Shown piece after piece: positions 31,641-40,856 of a DNA stretch of 64,000 nt. The translations under genes were made by a program, and so were the position numbers. Position 1 is the stretch's first letter; the number at the start of each line of letters is the position of its first letter. The stretch covers positions 465,727 to 529,726 of the forward strand of contig RFPL01000001.1 in assembly GCA_009926135.1 (NCBI GenBank), in the 5' to 3' direction. Origin of the DNA: Sphingomonadaceae bacterium. Lineage in GTDB: Bacteria > Pseudomonadota > Alphaproteobacteria > Sphingomonadales > Sphingomonadaceae. The notes beneath the pieces are model-generated. The model did not search any database and was not told where the DNA came from. It worked only from the letters and a program-made list of their open reading frames with translations.

Positions 31641-32999
31641 CTACTTGCGGTCGTCCTCGAAGTTCGAGGGATCCAGATCCAGCCCCGCCCGGCCATCGGC
31701 GGCGGTATGCGCCCGGGCGTGGGGATGCTCGACGAATTCGGGTTCCTCAACCTCCAGCATGCCTTCCCACTTGGTGATCACCGAAGTGGCGACCGCATTG
31801 CCGACTACGTTGGTGGCGGTGCGGCCCATGTCGAGGAACTGGTCGATCGCCAGGATGATCGCCACGCCTTCGACCGGCAGGCCGAACATGGCGAGTGTGC
31901 CGGTAATGACCACCAGCGAAGCGCGCGGCACGGCGGCCACGCCCTTGGAAGAGATCATCAGCGTCAGCAGGATGGCGATCTGGGTGCCAATGGGCAGGTC
32001 GATGCCATAGGCTTGGGCGATGAACAGTGTCGCGAAGGACATGTACATCATCGAACCATCAAGGTTGAAGCTGTAGCCCAGCGGCAGCATGAAGCCAGAA
32101 ATCCGGCGCGGAACGCCGAAGCGGTCAAGCTGTTCGAACAGCTTGGGCAGGGCGGCCTCGCTCGATGCGGTCGAGAAGGCGATCATCATCGGTTCGCGGA
32201 TATAGCGGATCAGCGTGAAGATCCGCTTGCCCAGGAATACCCCGCCGATCGAAAGCAGGATCGCCCAGAGCAGCGCCAGCGAGAGGTAGAATTCAGTGAC
32301 CAGCTCGACATAGGTGGCAAGGATGCCCAGTCCGCTGGACGCCACGACCTTGGCCAGCGCGCCAAACACCGCGAAGGGGGCAAAACGCATCACATAGCCG
32401 GTGATCTGCAACATCATCTCGGCCAGGGCATCGGCGCCGCGCACCAGCGGCGCACCCTTTTCACCGATGGCGGACAGCGCCACCCCGGCGAATACCGAGA
32501 AGACCAAAATCTGCAGGATATTATTGGTCGCCATCGCATCGAAGGCGTTCTTGGGGAAGATGTGCAGGATGAACTCGAAGAAATCGAGCTTGGCGACTTC
32601 GCCGACCGAGGCCGCTGTTGCTGCCGACACGTCGACCCCGATGCCCGGCTGGAAGAAGTTGACCATCACCAGGCCCAGCCCGATCGAGATCAGGCTGGCG
32701 AGGATGAACCAGGTGATCGCGCGGAAGCCGATCCGGCCAAGCGCCGCGCTGTCACCCATGTGGGCAATCCCGACGACGATGGTGGAGAGGATCAGTGGCG
32801 CGACCAGCAGCTTGATCAGGTTCAGGAAGATGCTGGACAGCAGCCCGAAGGACTTGAGGTACAGTTCCTTGAGATCGGCCTCGACCCCGAATGGCCAGAC
32901 CGTGACCGTGCCCTTGGGGATGAAGGCGAAGACCAGCCAGCCGGCCACGACGCCCAGCACCATGCCGATCAGGATGTAGAGTGTCAGGCGCCGGTCCAT
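31641..32999 (-). CDS. Dicarboxylate/amino acid:cation symporter (DAACS family)
   Basis: A 452-residue inner-membrane transporter of the GltP/DctA type with 8 hydrophobic segments and two re-entrant loops. The first re-entrant hairpin is AFSTASSEAALPKLF (serine-rich), and the conserved helix is PLGYSFNLDGSMMYMSFATLF with the NMDGT-like substrate and cation motif. It takes up glutamate, aspartate or C4-dicarboxylates with protons or sodium. An acidic 30-residue cytoplasmic tail (HPHARAHTAADGRAG...) is unremarkable. It stands alone. Confidence 0.93.
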   Translation of the reverse strand: MDRRLTLYILIGMVLGVVAGWLVFAFIPKGTVTVWPFGVEADLKELYLKSFGLLSSIFLNLIKLLVAPLILSTIVVGIAHMGDSAALGRIGFRAITWFILASLISIGLGLVMVNFFQPGIGVDVSAATAASVGEVAKLDFFEFILHIFPKNAFDAMATNNILQILVFSVFAGVALSAIGEKGAPLVRGADALAEMMLQITGYVMRFAPFAVFGALAKVVASSGLGILATYVELVTEFYLSLALLWAILLSIGGVFLGKRIFTLIRYIREPMMIAFSTASSEAALPKLFEQLDRFGVPRRISGFMLPLGYSFNLDGSMMYMSFATLFIAQAYGIDLPIGTQIAILLTLMISSKGVAAVPRASLVVITGTLAMFGLPVEGVAIILAIDQFLDMGRTATNVVGNAVATSVITKWEGMLEVEEPEFVEHPHARAHTAADGRAGLDLDPSNFEDDRK

Positions 33000-33065
33000 G
33001 GCTTGCGTCCCCCGGTTTGAAAGATTGTTGCTGTGCAGCCTAACAGGCTGTCTGCCCTATCGCAA

Positions 33066-34202
33066 TCAGCCCGCCAGCGCCTCGGTGGCGATGCGGGCGT
33101 AGATCCGGGCGAGGGTGTCCAGGTCCGGCACAGCGACGGCCTCGTCGCGCTTGTGCATGGTCGCGTTGCACAGGCCGAATTCGATCACCGGGCAGAGGCT
33201 TTTCAGGAACCGCGCATCGCTGGTGCCGCCCGTCGTGCTGGCTTCGGGCGTCACTCCCGTCTCGGCCTCGACCGCGCGGGCTACCATCGCCGAGAAATCG
33301 CCCGGCGGGGTCAGGAAGGCTTCGCCGGAGATCACCGCGCGCGCGGTCCCGCCGTGCTTCCCGGCAATCGCGCTGACGCGGTCAGCCAGGCCCTGCCCGG
33401 TGTGCAGATCGTTGAAGCGGATCGAGAGACGGGCATGAGCGCGGGCCGGGATTACGTTGGTCGCCGGATTGCCGACGGTGATGTCGGTGATCTCCAGGTT
33501 CGATGGCTGGAACCATTCGGTCCCCTCGTCGAGCACCAGTGCGTTCAGCTCGGCCAGCATGCTGACCAGCGGACCGATCGGATTGTTGGCAAGATGCGGA
33601 TAAGCCACGTGGCCTTCACCACCTTCGACAGTCAGCCAGATGTTGACCGATCCGCGCCGACCGATCTTCATCATGTCGCCCAGCCGGTTGACCGATGTCG
33701 GCTCGCCCACCAGGCACAGGTTGGGCAGCTCGCCCACCGCACGCATGTGTTCGATCAAGGATACGGTGCCGAACCGGGCCGGCCCCTCCTCATCGCCGGT
33801 GATGATGAAGCTGATCGTCCCGGCATCCTGCGGCACTGCGGATACGGCGGAGACCATCGCCGCGATCGCACCCTTCATGTCGACCGCACCGCGGCCGTAG
33901 AGCAGTTCACCGCGCACTTCCGGGGCAAAGGCGCCGCTGGTCCAGCCTTCGCCCGGCGGCACCACGTCAAGGTGACCGGCAAAGGCAAAGTGGCGGCTGC
34001 CCGGTGGGCCCTTGCGGATCGCAAACAGGTTTTCCACCGGCCCGTCGGGTGCTTCACCGGCCAGGAACCGGTGTACCGCAAAGCCCAGCGGGGCGAGCTG
34101 GCCTTCGAGGCAATCGAACACCGAACCCGTCGCGGGGGTGACGCTGGGAGCAGCCATCAAGGCCTGGGCGAGCGGAAGGACGGGGGGCAGATCTCCGCTC
34201 AT
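33066..34202 (-). CDS. dapE: Succinyl-diaminopimelate desuccinylase DapE
   Basis: A 378-residue M20-fold dizinc hydrolase that releases succinate from N-succinyl-LL-diaminopimelate in lysine and peptidoglycan synthesis. Motifs: FAGHLDVVPPGEGW, YGRGAVDMKGAIAAMV, TGDEEGPARFGTV and the DapE-specific STTGGTSDARFLK near the C terminus. Its start overlaps the stop of the upstream nuclease gene by 4 bases, continuing the gst-nuclease-dapE run. Confidence 0.95.
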   Translation of the reverse strand: MSGDLPPVLPLAQALMAAPSVTPATGSVFDCLEGQLAPLGFAVHRFLAGEAPDGPVENLFAIRKGPPGSRHFAFAGHLDVVPPGEGWTSGAFAPEVRGELLYGRGAVDMKGAIAAMVSAVSAVPQDAGTISFIITGDEEGPARFGTVSLIEHMRAVGELPNLCLVGEPTSVNRLGDMMKIGRRGSVNIWLTVEGGEGHVAYPHLANNPIGPLVSMLAELNALVLDEGTEWFQPSNLEITDITVGNPATNVIPARAHARLSIRFNDLHTGQGLADRVSAIAGKHGGTARAVISGEAFLTPPGDFSAMVARAVEAETGVTPEASTTGGTSDARFLKSLCPVIEFGLCNATMHKRDEAVAVPDLDTLARIYARIATEALAG

Positions 34203-35050
34203 TGGCCCAGCGCCCCATCCAGCAGCCTGGCCAGCCGCAGCCCGGCCTGGCTCACGCGCTGGCGCAGGGCAGGCAGGCTGGCTTCGATGTCCTCGTTGCT
34301 CCAGACGATCTCCTTGGGCGCTTCACCTGCGGCGCAGGGATCGCGATCGAAGGCCTTGGCATAGACCAGGCCGCGCGCCAGTTCCCAGCTTTCGCGGCCC
34401 CAATCGGCCACTTCGCCCGTGTCGAGCGCGGCGCGGTCTTGCGGGGAATAGCGGCGGATCAGCGGCGGTACGGCGCTGGTGATGCCGCGCTCGGCCAGGG
34501 GGCCGTCCCAGATTGCGTGGAGATTGCGCCCCGGCGCAATGCCATACTGCGCGGCGACCTGGTTGCCGCCAAGATCGTTGTTATCACCGGAATGCAGCGG
34601 CATGTGCAGATCGCCTACGAAGTGCGTCAGCCAGGCCAGTGCCTCAAGCCGCTGCGCTGCGGGCAGCGCCTTGTCGGCCAGCACGCGGCGATTGCGCTCG
34701 ATCTGCCCGGTCACGCAGTTTCCTCCGGCGCAATTGGCGCGGGGATCATAGGGCTTGCAGATGTTCATGGTCTGATAGTGCCAGGCAAATGAATAGCCCC
34801 AGCGCCAGCCTTCGCGGCGGATGCAATCGGGCCAGTAGCTGGCCTCTTCCAGGCTCCGCACCCGGCAGTAGGCTGTGCCCAGGCCTTTTTCGGCCTTGAG
34901 CAGTTCACGCACCGCAGCCCGGGTCTGCGGCGAGACATTGGCCCAGGCGATGCTGGCGGTGGACTGGTGGCCGAATTCACCCCAGGCCAGTGCGGGCTGC
35001 GCTGTCAGTGCGGCCAGGGCGGCCAGCAGCAGGGCGATCCAGCGGCTCAT
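34199..35050 (-). CDS. Secreted S1/P1-type nuclease
   Basis: A 283-residue protein from ATG 35050. The signal peptide (MSRWIALLLAALAALTAQPALA) is cleaved before WGEFGHQ, so mature Trp1 is a zinc ligand as in P1 nuclease. The other trinuclear-zinc residues are in HFVGDLHMPLHSGDNNDLGGN. Such enzymes degrade single-stranded DNA/RNA and remove 3'-phosphates in the periplasm or outside. The gene overlaps both neighbours (gst and dapE) by 4 bases, which is a tight operon for unrelated functions. Confidence 0.93.
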   Translation of the reverse strand: MSRWIALLLAALAALTAQPALAWGEFGHQSTASIAWANVSPQTRAAVRELLKAEKGLGTAYCRVRSLEEASYWPDCIRREGWRWGYSFAWHYQTMNICKPYDPRANCAGGNCVTGQIERNRRVLADKALPAAQRLEALAWLTHFVGDLHMPLHSGDNNDLGGNQVAAQYGIAPGRNLHAIWDGPLAERGITSAVPPLIRRYSPQDRAALDTGEVADWGRESWELARGLVYAKAFDRDPCAAGEAPKEIVWSNEDIEASLPALRQRVSQAGLRLARLLDGALGQ

Positions 35051-35727
35051 TTGCGGTTTCCCTTGCGGGCCGGGATTTCCCATTGTTCGATCACCCAGTC
35101 CTCATCCTCGGCCGCGGCAATCCAGGCCTGCAGCCATTCATGTTCCCAGATCGCCTCCATATAGGCCTTGCCAAAGCCCGGAACACCTATCCCATAGGTC
35201 ATGAACCGGCTGACCACCGGAGCGTAGAAGATATCAGCGGCGCTGAACGTGCCGAACAGGAATGGCCCGCCCCGCCCGAACCGCGCCCGCGCCTCAGCCC
35301 ACAGGGTCAGAATGCGGACCACGTCTCCGCGCGCCTCCTCGTCGATCTCCCAGCCTTCGACCTTGCGGCGGATGTTCATCGGGCACTGGCGGCGCAGCGC
35401 GCCATAGCCGGAATGCATTTCCGCCACCATCGAACGGGCCATCGCGCGGGCATCGTCGGCCTTTGGCCAGAATCGCTCCCGCCCAACCCGGTCGGCAAGG
35501 TATTCAATGATCGCCAGACTGTCCCAGACTACCGCATCACCGTCCCACAGCACCGGCACCTTGCCGGATGATGGTGCGATCTCGTCATGCTCCTTCTTCC
35601 GCTGGTCCCAGTCCTCGCCATAAAGCGGGACCTGGATTTCCTCGAAGGCGAGGCCCGACTGTTTGCAGGCCAGCCAGCCGCGCAGTGACCAGCTGGAATA
35701 GTTCTTGTTGCCGATGATGAGCTTCAT
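35047..35727 (-). CDS. Glutathione S-transferase family protein
   Basis: A 226-residue cytosolic GST. The N-terminal thioredoxin domain has NKNYSSWSLRGWLACKQSG (active-site Ser) and GKVPVLWDGDAVVWDSLAIIEYLAD (glutathione gamma-Glu site), followed by the all-helical domain. The substrate is unknown. It is the first gene of the gst-nuclease-dapE run and is divergent from trhO. Confidence 0.9.
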   Translation of the reverse strand: MKLIIGNKNYSSWSLRGWLACKQSGLAFEEIQVPLYGEDWDQRKKEHDEIAPSSGKVPVLWDGDAVVWDSLAIIEYLADRVGRERFWPKADDARAMARSMVAEMHSGYGALRRQCPMNIRRKVEGWEIDEEARGDVVRILTLWAEARARFGRGGPFLFGTFSAADIFYAPVVSRFMTYGIGVPGFGKAYMEAIWEHEWLQAWIAAAEDEDWVIEQWEIPARKGNRK

Positions 35728-35785
35728 GGGGCCGAGCTACCCGTTCACCTTGACGCTGTCGAGGCTGAACGATTAGGGCCTGATC

Positions 35786-36739
35786 ATGGATTCCGCCAGC
35801 CTGCCGATCTGCGTTGCGGCGCTCTACCGCTTTACCCCGTTTGCGGATCATGCGGCGCTGCAAGCACCGCTGCTGGCCTGTTGCCGCGCCAACGGCGTCA
35901 AGGGTACGCTGCTGCTGGCGCATGAAGGCATCAACGGCACGATTGCGGGCAGCGACGCCGGCATAGCGGCCGTAATCGACCACATTCGCGCTCTGCCCGG
36001 CTGTGCCGAGCTGGACAGCAAGTTCTCCCGCGCGCCGGCCATGCCTTTCCACCGGATGAAGGTGCGGTTGAAGCGCGAGATCGTGACCATGGGCCTCGCC
36101 AAGATTGATCCGCTCGCCTCGGTCGGCACTTATGTCGCGCCTGCCGACTGGAATGCACTTATCGCCGATCCTGGCACGATCGTGATCGATACCCGCAATG
36201 ACTATGAAGTGGCGATCGGTACCTTCCAGCGCGCGATTGATCCCCAGACCGCCAGCTTCAGCGACTTTCCGGAGTGGTTCCGCGCCCGGCGCGAGGAACT
36301 GCTGGGGCAGGGCGAGACGCCTCGCATCGCGATGTTCTGCACCGGGGGCATCCGCTGCGAGAAGTCGACGGCCTTCCTCAAGGCTGAAGGGGTGGATGAG
36401 GTCTATCACCTGCAGGGCGGCATCCTGAAGTACCTGGAAGAGGTGCCTGCCGAGGAAAGCCTGTGGCAGGGCGAATGCTTCGTCTTCGACCAGCGGGTCA
36501 GTGTCAGTCACGGGCTGGTCCCGGGCAGTTATGCATTGTGCCACGCCTGTCGCCGCCCAGTCAGCGCCAGCGATCAGGCGGCGGCAGAGTTTGAAGAGGG
36601 TGCAAGCTGCCCCGCCTGCTTTGCCGAACGCACGGAAGAACAGCGCGCGGGTTACCGCGAACGCCACCGCCAGGAACAGCTTGCCGCCGCGCGCGGCGCC
36701 GCCCATGTCGGGGCCGTCATGTCCGAGGAAACGCCATGA
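35786..36739 (+). CDS. trhO: tRNA uridine(34) hydroxylase TrhO (rhodanese-domain)
   Basis: A 317-residue YceA/TrhO-family protein that makes 5-hydroxyuridine at tRNA position 34. The N-terminal acylphosphatase-like domain has [16 protein letters not shown]. The rhodanese domain has [15 protein letters not shown], the active-site loop [12 protein letters not shown] and [13 protein letters not shown]. The C-terminal domain holds cysteines in CHACRRPV and CPACFAER. The C-terminal Ala/Arg-rich tail is a little long. It is coupled to the VOC gene by a 4-base overlap. Confidence 0.93.
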   Translation: MDSASLPICVAALYRFTPFADHAALQAPLLACCRANGVKGTLLLAHEGINGTIAGSDAGIAAVIDHIRALPGCAELDSKFSRAPAMPFHRMKVRLKREIVTMGLAKIDPLASVGTYVAPADWNALIADPGTIVIDTRNDYEVAIGTFQRAIDPQTASFSDFPEWFRARREELLGQGETPRIAMFCTGGIRCEKSTAFLKAEGVDEVYHLQGGILKYLEEVPAEESLWQGECFVFDQRVSVSHGLVPGSYALCHACRRPVSASDQAAAEFEEGASCPACFAERTEEQRAGYRERHRQEQLAAARGAAHVGAVMSEETP

Positions 36740-37158
36740 GCCTGCGTCCCTTCCACCTTGCCTTTCCAGTTCACGATCTGGCTGCTGCGCGCGCATTTTA
36801 CGGTGACGTGATGGGTTGCGCGGAGGGGCGTTCGTCCGACGAGTGGGTCGATTTCGATTTCTTCGGTCACCAGCTGGTCGCCCACCTTGCTCCGGACAAT
36901 GCTGGCCGCGATGCCGCGCGCAATCATGTCGACGGCCACGGCGTGCCGGTGCCGCATTTCGGGGTGGTGCTGACCTTGGCCGATTTCGACGCTCTGGCGG
37001 AGCGGATGCGCCGCGCTGGCGTGACGTTCGAGATCGAACCCTACACCCGCTTCAAGGGTCAGGCTGGCGAGCAATCGACCATGTTCTTCCGCGATCCCAG
37101 CGGCAATGCGATCGAGATCAAGGCTTTTGCCGACCTGGGGCAGCTGTTCGCGAAGTAA
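36736..37158 (+). CDS. VOC (glyoxalase/dioxygenase-fold) protein
   Basis: A 140-residue vicinal-oxygen-chelate protein: [22 protein letters not shown] (first beta-alpha-beta with a His ligand), [10 protein letters not shown] (second metal His) and [14 protein letters not shown] (third ligand, Glu). Metal residues appear complete. The substrate is unknown; members include dioxygenases, isomerases and drug-binding proteins. It is translationally coupled to trhO. Confidence 0.88.
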   Translation: MSLRPFHLAFPVHDLAAARAFYGDVMGCAEGRSSDEWVDFDFFGHQLVAHLAPDNAGRDAARNHVDGHGVPVPHFGVVLTLADFDALAERMRRAGVTFEIEPYTRFKGQAGEQSTMFFRDPSGNAIEIKAFADLGQLFAK

Positions 37159-37200
37159 CCGCGCGGGAACAACTCGGCGCTGCTTCGGTTGCGGGGCCTG

Positions 37201-37566
37201 ATGCTGGAACAGTTCGCCATCGATGCCGCCCACCTGGCGACGCGGATCGTGGAACTGACCGGCGTTACCATTATTGCGGCCGGTGCCTTCTCGACCTTGC
37301 TGATCTTCCTTTACCGGCTCGCGGCGAAGCAGGACCGCGACGAGAGCATTACCAAGCTCAGGTCAAGTCTGGGCCTGCCGATCCTGCTCGGGTTGGAGTT
37401 TCTGGTCGCCGCCGACATCATCAACACGGTGGCCGTGCAGCCCACGTTGGGCAGCGTTGCAGTGCTGGCGGGGATCGTCGCGATCCGGACGTTCCTGAGC
37501 TTCAGCCTTGAAATGGAGATCGAAGGGCGCCCGCCGTGGCGCCGCAACGCGCCCCGACCGGAATAG
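37201..37566 (+). CDS. DUF1622 membrane protein
   Basis: A 121-residue protein with three hydrophobic segments (VTIIAAGAFSTLLIFLYRLA, LPILLGLEFLVAADIINTV, and VAVLAGIVAIRTFLSFSL), ending EMEIEGRPPWRR. The pattern GLEFLVAADI...IRTFLSFSLE(M)EIEG matches the DUF1622 family, whose function is unknown. ATG 37201 is used; a TTG 12 bases upstream is also in frame. It converges with engB. Confidence 0.85.
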   Translation: MLEQFAIDAAHLATRIVELTGVTIIAAGAFSTLLIFLYRLAAKQDRDESITKLRSSLGLPILLGLEFLVAADIINTVAVQPTLGSVAVLAGIVAIRTFLSFSLEMEIEGRPPWRRNAPRPE

Positions 37567-37578
37567 GCAGTCCGCCGC

Positions 37579-38220
37579 TTACTGGATCAACGCGTCTTCG
37601 AAGATCGCGCCGCGCAGTTCGGCGATTCCCATGCCCTTTTCGCTGCTGGTGACGTGGACCAGCGGATAGGCGGCGGAATGCTTGCGCGCCTCGGCTTGGG
37701 TCGCTTCGGTCACGGCGGCGAGTTCGCTGGCCTTGATCTTGTCAGCCTTGGTCAGGACGATCCGGTAGCTGGCGGCAGATTCGTCAAGCATCTTCATCAT
37801 GTCGATGTCGACCGGCTTGGGGCCGTGGCGGCTGTCGATCAGCAGCAGGGTGCGCTTAAGGACCACCCGTCCGCGCAGGAAATCGCGAACCAGCCGCTTC
37901 CACTGCTCGACCACCTTTAGCGGGGCCTTGGCAAAGCCATAGCCCGGCATGTCGACCAGCCGGAACACCAGCGGATCGCCCACGTCGAAGAAGTTGAGTT
38001 CCTGGGTGCGCCCCGGCGTGACCGAGGTGCGGGCCAGTGACTTGCGCCCGGTCAGCGCGTTGAGCAGCGAGCTTTTGCCGACGTTCGAGCGCCCAGCAAA
38101 GGCAATTTCCGGCACGTCTGGATCGGGCAGGTATTGCAGCCCGGGCGCAGACTTCAGGAATTCGATCGGCCCAGAAAACAGGCGGCGCGCCTGCTCGACC
38201 GCATCACTTTCCGGATCCAT
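37579..38220 (-). CDS. engB: Ribosome biogenesis GTPase EngB/YihA
   Basis: A 213-residue TRAFAC GTPase needed for 50S assembly. G1 is GRSNVGKSSLLNAL, G2 is in ARTSVTPGRTQELNFF, G3 DMPGYGFAKAPLKV, G4 LTKADK and G5 VTSSEKG. ATG 38220 lies one base after the yidC stop, completing the rpmH-rnpA-yidD-yidC-engB run. A slightly longer form from 38238 would overlap yidC. Confidence 0.95.
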   Translation of the reverse strand: MDPESDAVEQARRLFSGPIEFLKSAPGLQYLPDPDVPEIAFAGRSNVGKSSLLNALTGRKSLARTSVTPGRTQELNFFDVGDPLVFRLVDMPGYGFAKAPLKVVEQWKRLVRDFLRGRVVLKRTLLLIDSRHGPKPVDIDMMKMLDESAASYRIVLTKADKIKASELAAVTEATQAEARKHSAAYPLVHVTSSEKGMGIAELRGAIFEDALIQ

Positions 38221-38221
38221 C

Positions 38222-40003
38222 CTACTTCGCCCGCTCACGCGCCCGCTTGGCGTCGGCGGCGTCCTTGTTTGCCTGTTCCTTCAGTTGCGGGTGCTTGGAA
38301 TAGAGGTACTTCTGCTGCGCGATGGTCAACAGGTTCGAGGTGATCCAGTAGATCAGCAAGCCAGCAGCGAAGGGGGCCATGATGAACATCATCATCCACG
38401 GCATCAGCGCAAAGACCTGCTGCTGGACGGGGTCCATCTGCGCCGGCTGGAGCTTGAACTGCAGCCACATCGTGATGCCCAGCAGGATCGCAAGCACGCC
38501 AATGCCCAGGAAGGCCGGGGGATTGAAATCAAGCAGGCCGAACAAGTTCAGGATGTGCAGCGGATCGGGTGCCGACAGATCCTTGATCCACAGCGCGAAC
38601 GGCTGGTGGCGCATTTCGACCGCCAGGATCAGCACCTTGTAGAGCGCGAAGAATACCGGGATCTGCAGGAAGATCGGCAGGCAGCCCGCGAGCGGGTTGA
38701 CTCCTTCCTTCTTGTAGAGCGCCATGATCTCTTCCTGCTGCTTGGGCTTGTCGTCCTTGTAGCGGTCCTGGATTGCCTTCATCTTCGGCTGGATCGCGCG
38801 CATCGCGGCCATCGAGGCGAATTGCTTCTGCGCGACGGGGAACATCACCCCGCGCACGATCAGCGTTAGCAGGATGATCGCGACGCCAAAGTTGTTGACG
38901 GTGCGGAACAGCGCATCGAGCAGCATGAACAGCGGGCGTTCGAACCAGCGGAACCAGCCCCAGTCGATCGCCAGGCTGAACTTGGCAATGCCGTCCGCCT
39001 CATAGCGGTCGAGTACCTTGATTTCCTTGGCACCCGCAAACAGCCGCGTGGTGCGGGTCAGGTTCTGACCCGGGGCGACGTTGCTTTCTGGATAGAACAG
39101 GTTGGCCAGGAAAATATCGCGGCCCGGCGTGCGGAAATCGGCGCTGGCGGGCACCTGGTTTTCTGGGATCAAGGTCGACATCCAGTAGACGTCGGTAAAG
39201 CCGACCCAGTCGGTCCGGCCGTCCTTGGTGACCTTGCCCGACTCGCTGACGTCGCTGTAGTTGGTGCCGAAATCGACGGCCTCGTTGAAGGCGCCGAACG
39301 GACCGGCGTGGACGTTGAAGCTATCCAGCGCAGCGGTCTTGCTGGTTCGATTGAGCTGGGCGACCGGCTCAAGCGTCAGCGGCGCGGTGCCGGCGTTGGT
39401 CACGCCCTGCTCGACCGTAAGCATATAGTCGGCATCGATCTTGTAGGTCAGCGTAAAGGTTGCGCCGCCGCGGTTGGTCCAGCTTAACGTCACCGGGGTC
39501 TGCGGGGTCAGCTTGGCGCCAGCGGGCGCGGTCCATGCGGTTTGCGGACCGGGAACCTGCCCTGCCGCGCCGAGCCAGCCGAACTGGGCGTAGTGCTGCG
39601 CCGGGGTGCCGGCGGGCGAGAAGATCCGCTGCGGCCCGCTCTTGGGATCGATCGCGGCGGTGTGCCGCACGGTCACGAGATCGTCGACCACGCCGCCCAC
39701 CGGATTGAGCGAGCCGGTCAGGCCCGGGGCGGCAATCGCGATCCGGCCCGGGGTGGCCAGGATCGTCTTGATGTCGCGGGCTTCCTCCGCGATGTCGGCG
39801 GCGTTGGTTAGCCCGCCTTCGCGAGTTGGCTTCACCTTGCCCGAGGCGCTGGGCGCCGGACCATCAATGGCGCTGGCACTGGCCACCGGCTTGGGCTTGC
39901 CGGTGTTCGGGTAGAAGTAGCGGATGCCCGCCTCCCAGCCGAACAGCAGCAGCGCGCTCAGCACCACGGCCAGGATCAGGTTGCGCTGGTTCTGGTTTTC
40001 CAA
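38222..40003 (-). CDS. yidC: Membrane protein insertase YidC
   Basis: A 593-residue insertase from TTG 40003 (GAGG lies 8 bases upstream), giving the expected N terminus MENQNQRNLILAVVLSALLL. A large periplasmic domain follows, then the Oxa1 core with the hydrophilic-groove helix RGVMFPVAQKQFASMAAMRA and LPIFLQIPVFFALYKVL. The basic tail is KRARERAK. It inserts and folds inner-membrane proteins with or without Sec. It overlaps neither neighbour but is 56 bases from yidD. Confidence 0.95.
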   Translation of the reverse strand: MENQNQRNLILAVVLSALLLFGWEAGIRYFYPNTGKPKPVASASAIDGPAPSASGKVKPTREGGLTNAADIAEEARDIKTILATPGRIAIAAPGLTGSLNPVGGVVDDLVTVRHTAAIDPKSGPQRIFSPAGTPAQHYAQFGWLGAAGQVPGPQTAWTAPAGAKLTPQTPVTLSWTNRGGATFTLTYKIDADYMLTVEQGVTNAGTAPLTLEPVAQLNRTSKTAALDSFNVHAGPFGAFNEAVDFGTNYSDVSESGKVTKDGRTDWVGFTDVYWMSTLIPENQVPASADFRTPGRDIFLANLFYPESNVAPGQNLTRTTRLFAGAKEIKVLDRYEADGIAKFSLAIDWGWFRWFERPLFMLLDALFRTVNNFGVAIILLTLIVRGVMFPVAQKQFASMAAMRAIQPKMKAIQDRYKDDKPKQQEEIMALYKKEGVNPLAGCLPIFLQIPVFFALYKVLILAVEMRHQPFALWIKDLSAPDPLHILNLFGLLDFNPPAFLGIGVLAILLGITMWLQFKLQPAQMDPVQQQVFALMPWMMMFIMAPFAAGLLIYWITSNLLTIAQQKYLYSKHPQLKEQANKDAADAKRARERAK

Positions 40004-40059
40004 GGAAATGCCTCTAGTGATCTTGATGTCGGTGAAAGTGGAGAGCCATGCGATGCCGT

Positions 40060-40269
40060 TCAAGGCACCGGGTCATAGCCATGCCCACCCCACGGGTGGC
40101 AGCGCATTAGCCGCTTCGCCGCCAGCCAGCCACCTTTAATCGCGCCGTGCTTCTCGATCGCCTCGATCGCGTACTGCGAGCAGGATGGGGCATAGCGGCA
40201 GGAGGGTGGCAGGATTCGCGAAGGCCCCAATTGCCAGCCGCGCGCGATCAGGATCAGCACGCGCTTCAT
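40060..40269 (-). CDS. yidD: YidD membrane insertion efficiency factor
   Basis: A 69-residue protein with the family's cysteine pattern, [21 protein letters not shown], followed by [24 protein letters not shown]. It is a membrane-associated helper of YidC. It overlaps rnpA by 4 bases. Confidence 0.95.
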   Translation of the reverse strand: MKRVLILIARGWQLGPSRILPPSCRYAPSCSQYAIEAIEKHGAIKGGWLAAKRLMRCHPWGGHGYDPVP

Positions 40270-40622
40270 CGCCGTTTCCGGGGTGGATCGCCCTTGCCTT
40301 CAGCAGCGCGGGTCAGGGCTGCAGCCAGTTCATCGCGCAACAGGGCGAAATCGCGTTCCACGCCGCCTTCGCGGCCAATCAGCACGTGATCGTGATCGGG
40401 TAGGCCTGCGGTGGGCAGCGCTTCGCGGAGTAGTTCGCGAAAGCGGCGCTTCATCCGGTTGCGCACCACCGCATTGCCGATCTTCTTGGTCACGGTGATG
40501 CCATAGCGCAGGCCCTGGCCTTCGTTCGGGCGCGCCAAAAGCACGAAACCGGGACGTGCTATGCGCAAGCCCCGGTTGGCAGCCAGAAAATCTGCCCGTC
40601 GCGAAAGGACGGACATTGGCAT
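40266..40622 (-). CDS. rnpA: Ribonuclease P protein component
   Basis: A 118-residue basic protein that binds the RNase P RNA for tRNA 5' maturation. The family signature is [25 protein letters not shown] (RNR motif). The basic C-terminal tail KGDPPRKRR is short. It lies 8 bases after rpmH and is coupled to yidD. Confidence 0.94.
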   Translation of the reverse strand: MPMSVLSRRADFLAANRGLRIARPGFVLLARPNEGQGLRYGITVTKKIGNAVVRNRMKRRFRELLREALPTAGLPDHDHVLIGREGGVERDFALLRDELAAALTRAAEGKGDPPRKRR

Positions 40623-40630
40623 TGATTCGC

Positions 40631-40765
40631 TCAGGCAGAGAGCTTCTTGCGGCCACGCGCGCGGCGGGCAGCAAGCACCTTGCGGCCGCCGACAGTGGCC
40701 GTGCGGGCGCGGAAGCCGTGGCGGCGGGCGCGGACAAGGTTGCTGGGCTGGAAGGTGCGCTTCAT
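40631..40765 (-). CDS. rpmH: 50S ribosomal protein L34
   Basis: A 44-residue protein, [20 protein letters not shown] at the start and [13 protein letters not shown] at the end, the invariant bL34 pattern. It is first in the rpmH-rnpA-yidD-yidC-engB cluster. A TTGACT-N17-TAACGG promoter at 40828-40856 lies over the 3' end of the preceding gene. Confidence 0.96.
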   Translation of the reverse strand: MKRTFQPSNLVRARRHGFRARTATVGGRKVLAARRARGRKKLSA

Positions 40766-40827
40766 GATAACCTCGGAAAATCGAACAAAACGGGCCGCCA
40801 CGAGGACGACCGCATCACAGGGGCGGG

Positions 40828-40856
40828 CCGTTAAGGGACGCTGGCGAGTGAGTCAA
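40828..40856 (-). promoter_or_regulatory. rpmH promoter TTGACT-N17-TAACGG
   Basis: Minus strand: -35 TTGACT (40856-40851), 17-base spacer, -10 TAACGG (40833-40828), then CCCGCCCC. The same hexamers, spacing and TAACGGCCCG start occur before rpmJ. The promoter overlaps the last codons of the ClpP-fold gene. Confidence 0.62.

Noticed and set aside
31707..33020. 437-codon plus-strand frame opposite the symporter
   Set aside because: Asp/His/Gln-rich product is the antisense shadow of the symporter, which has clear membrane and family motifs.
40785..40831. Possible terminator for the ClpP-fold gene (ACGGCCCGCC with GGCGGCCCGT then TTTT)
   Set aside because: It has a C-C mismatch and overlaps the better supported rpmH promoter and start region.
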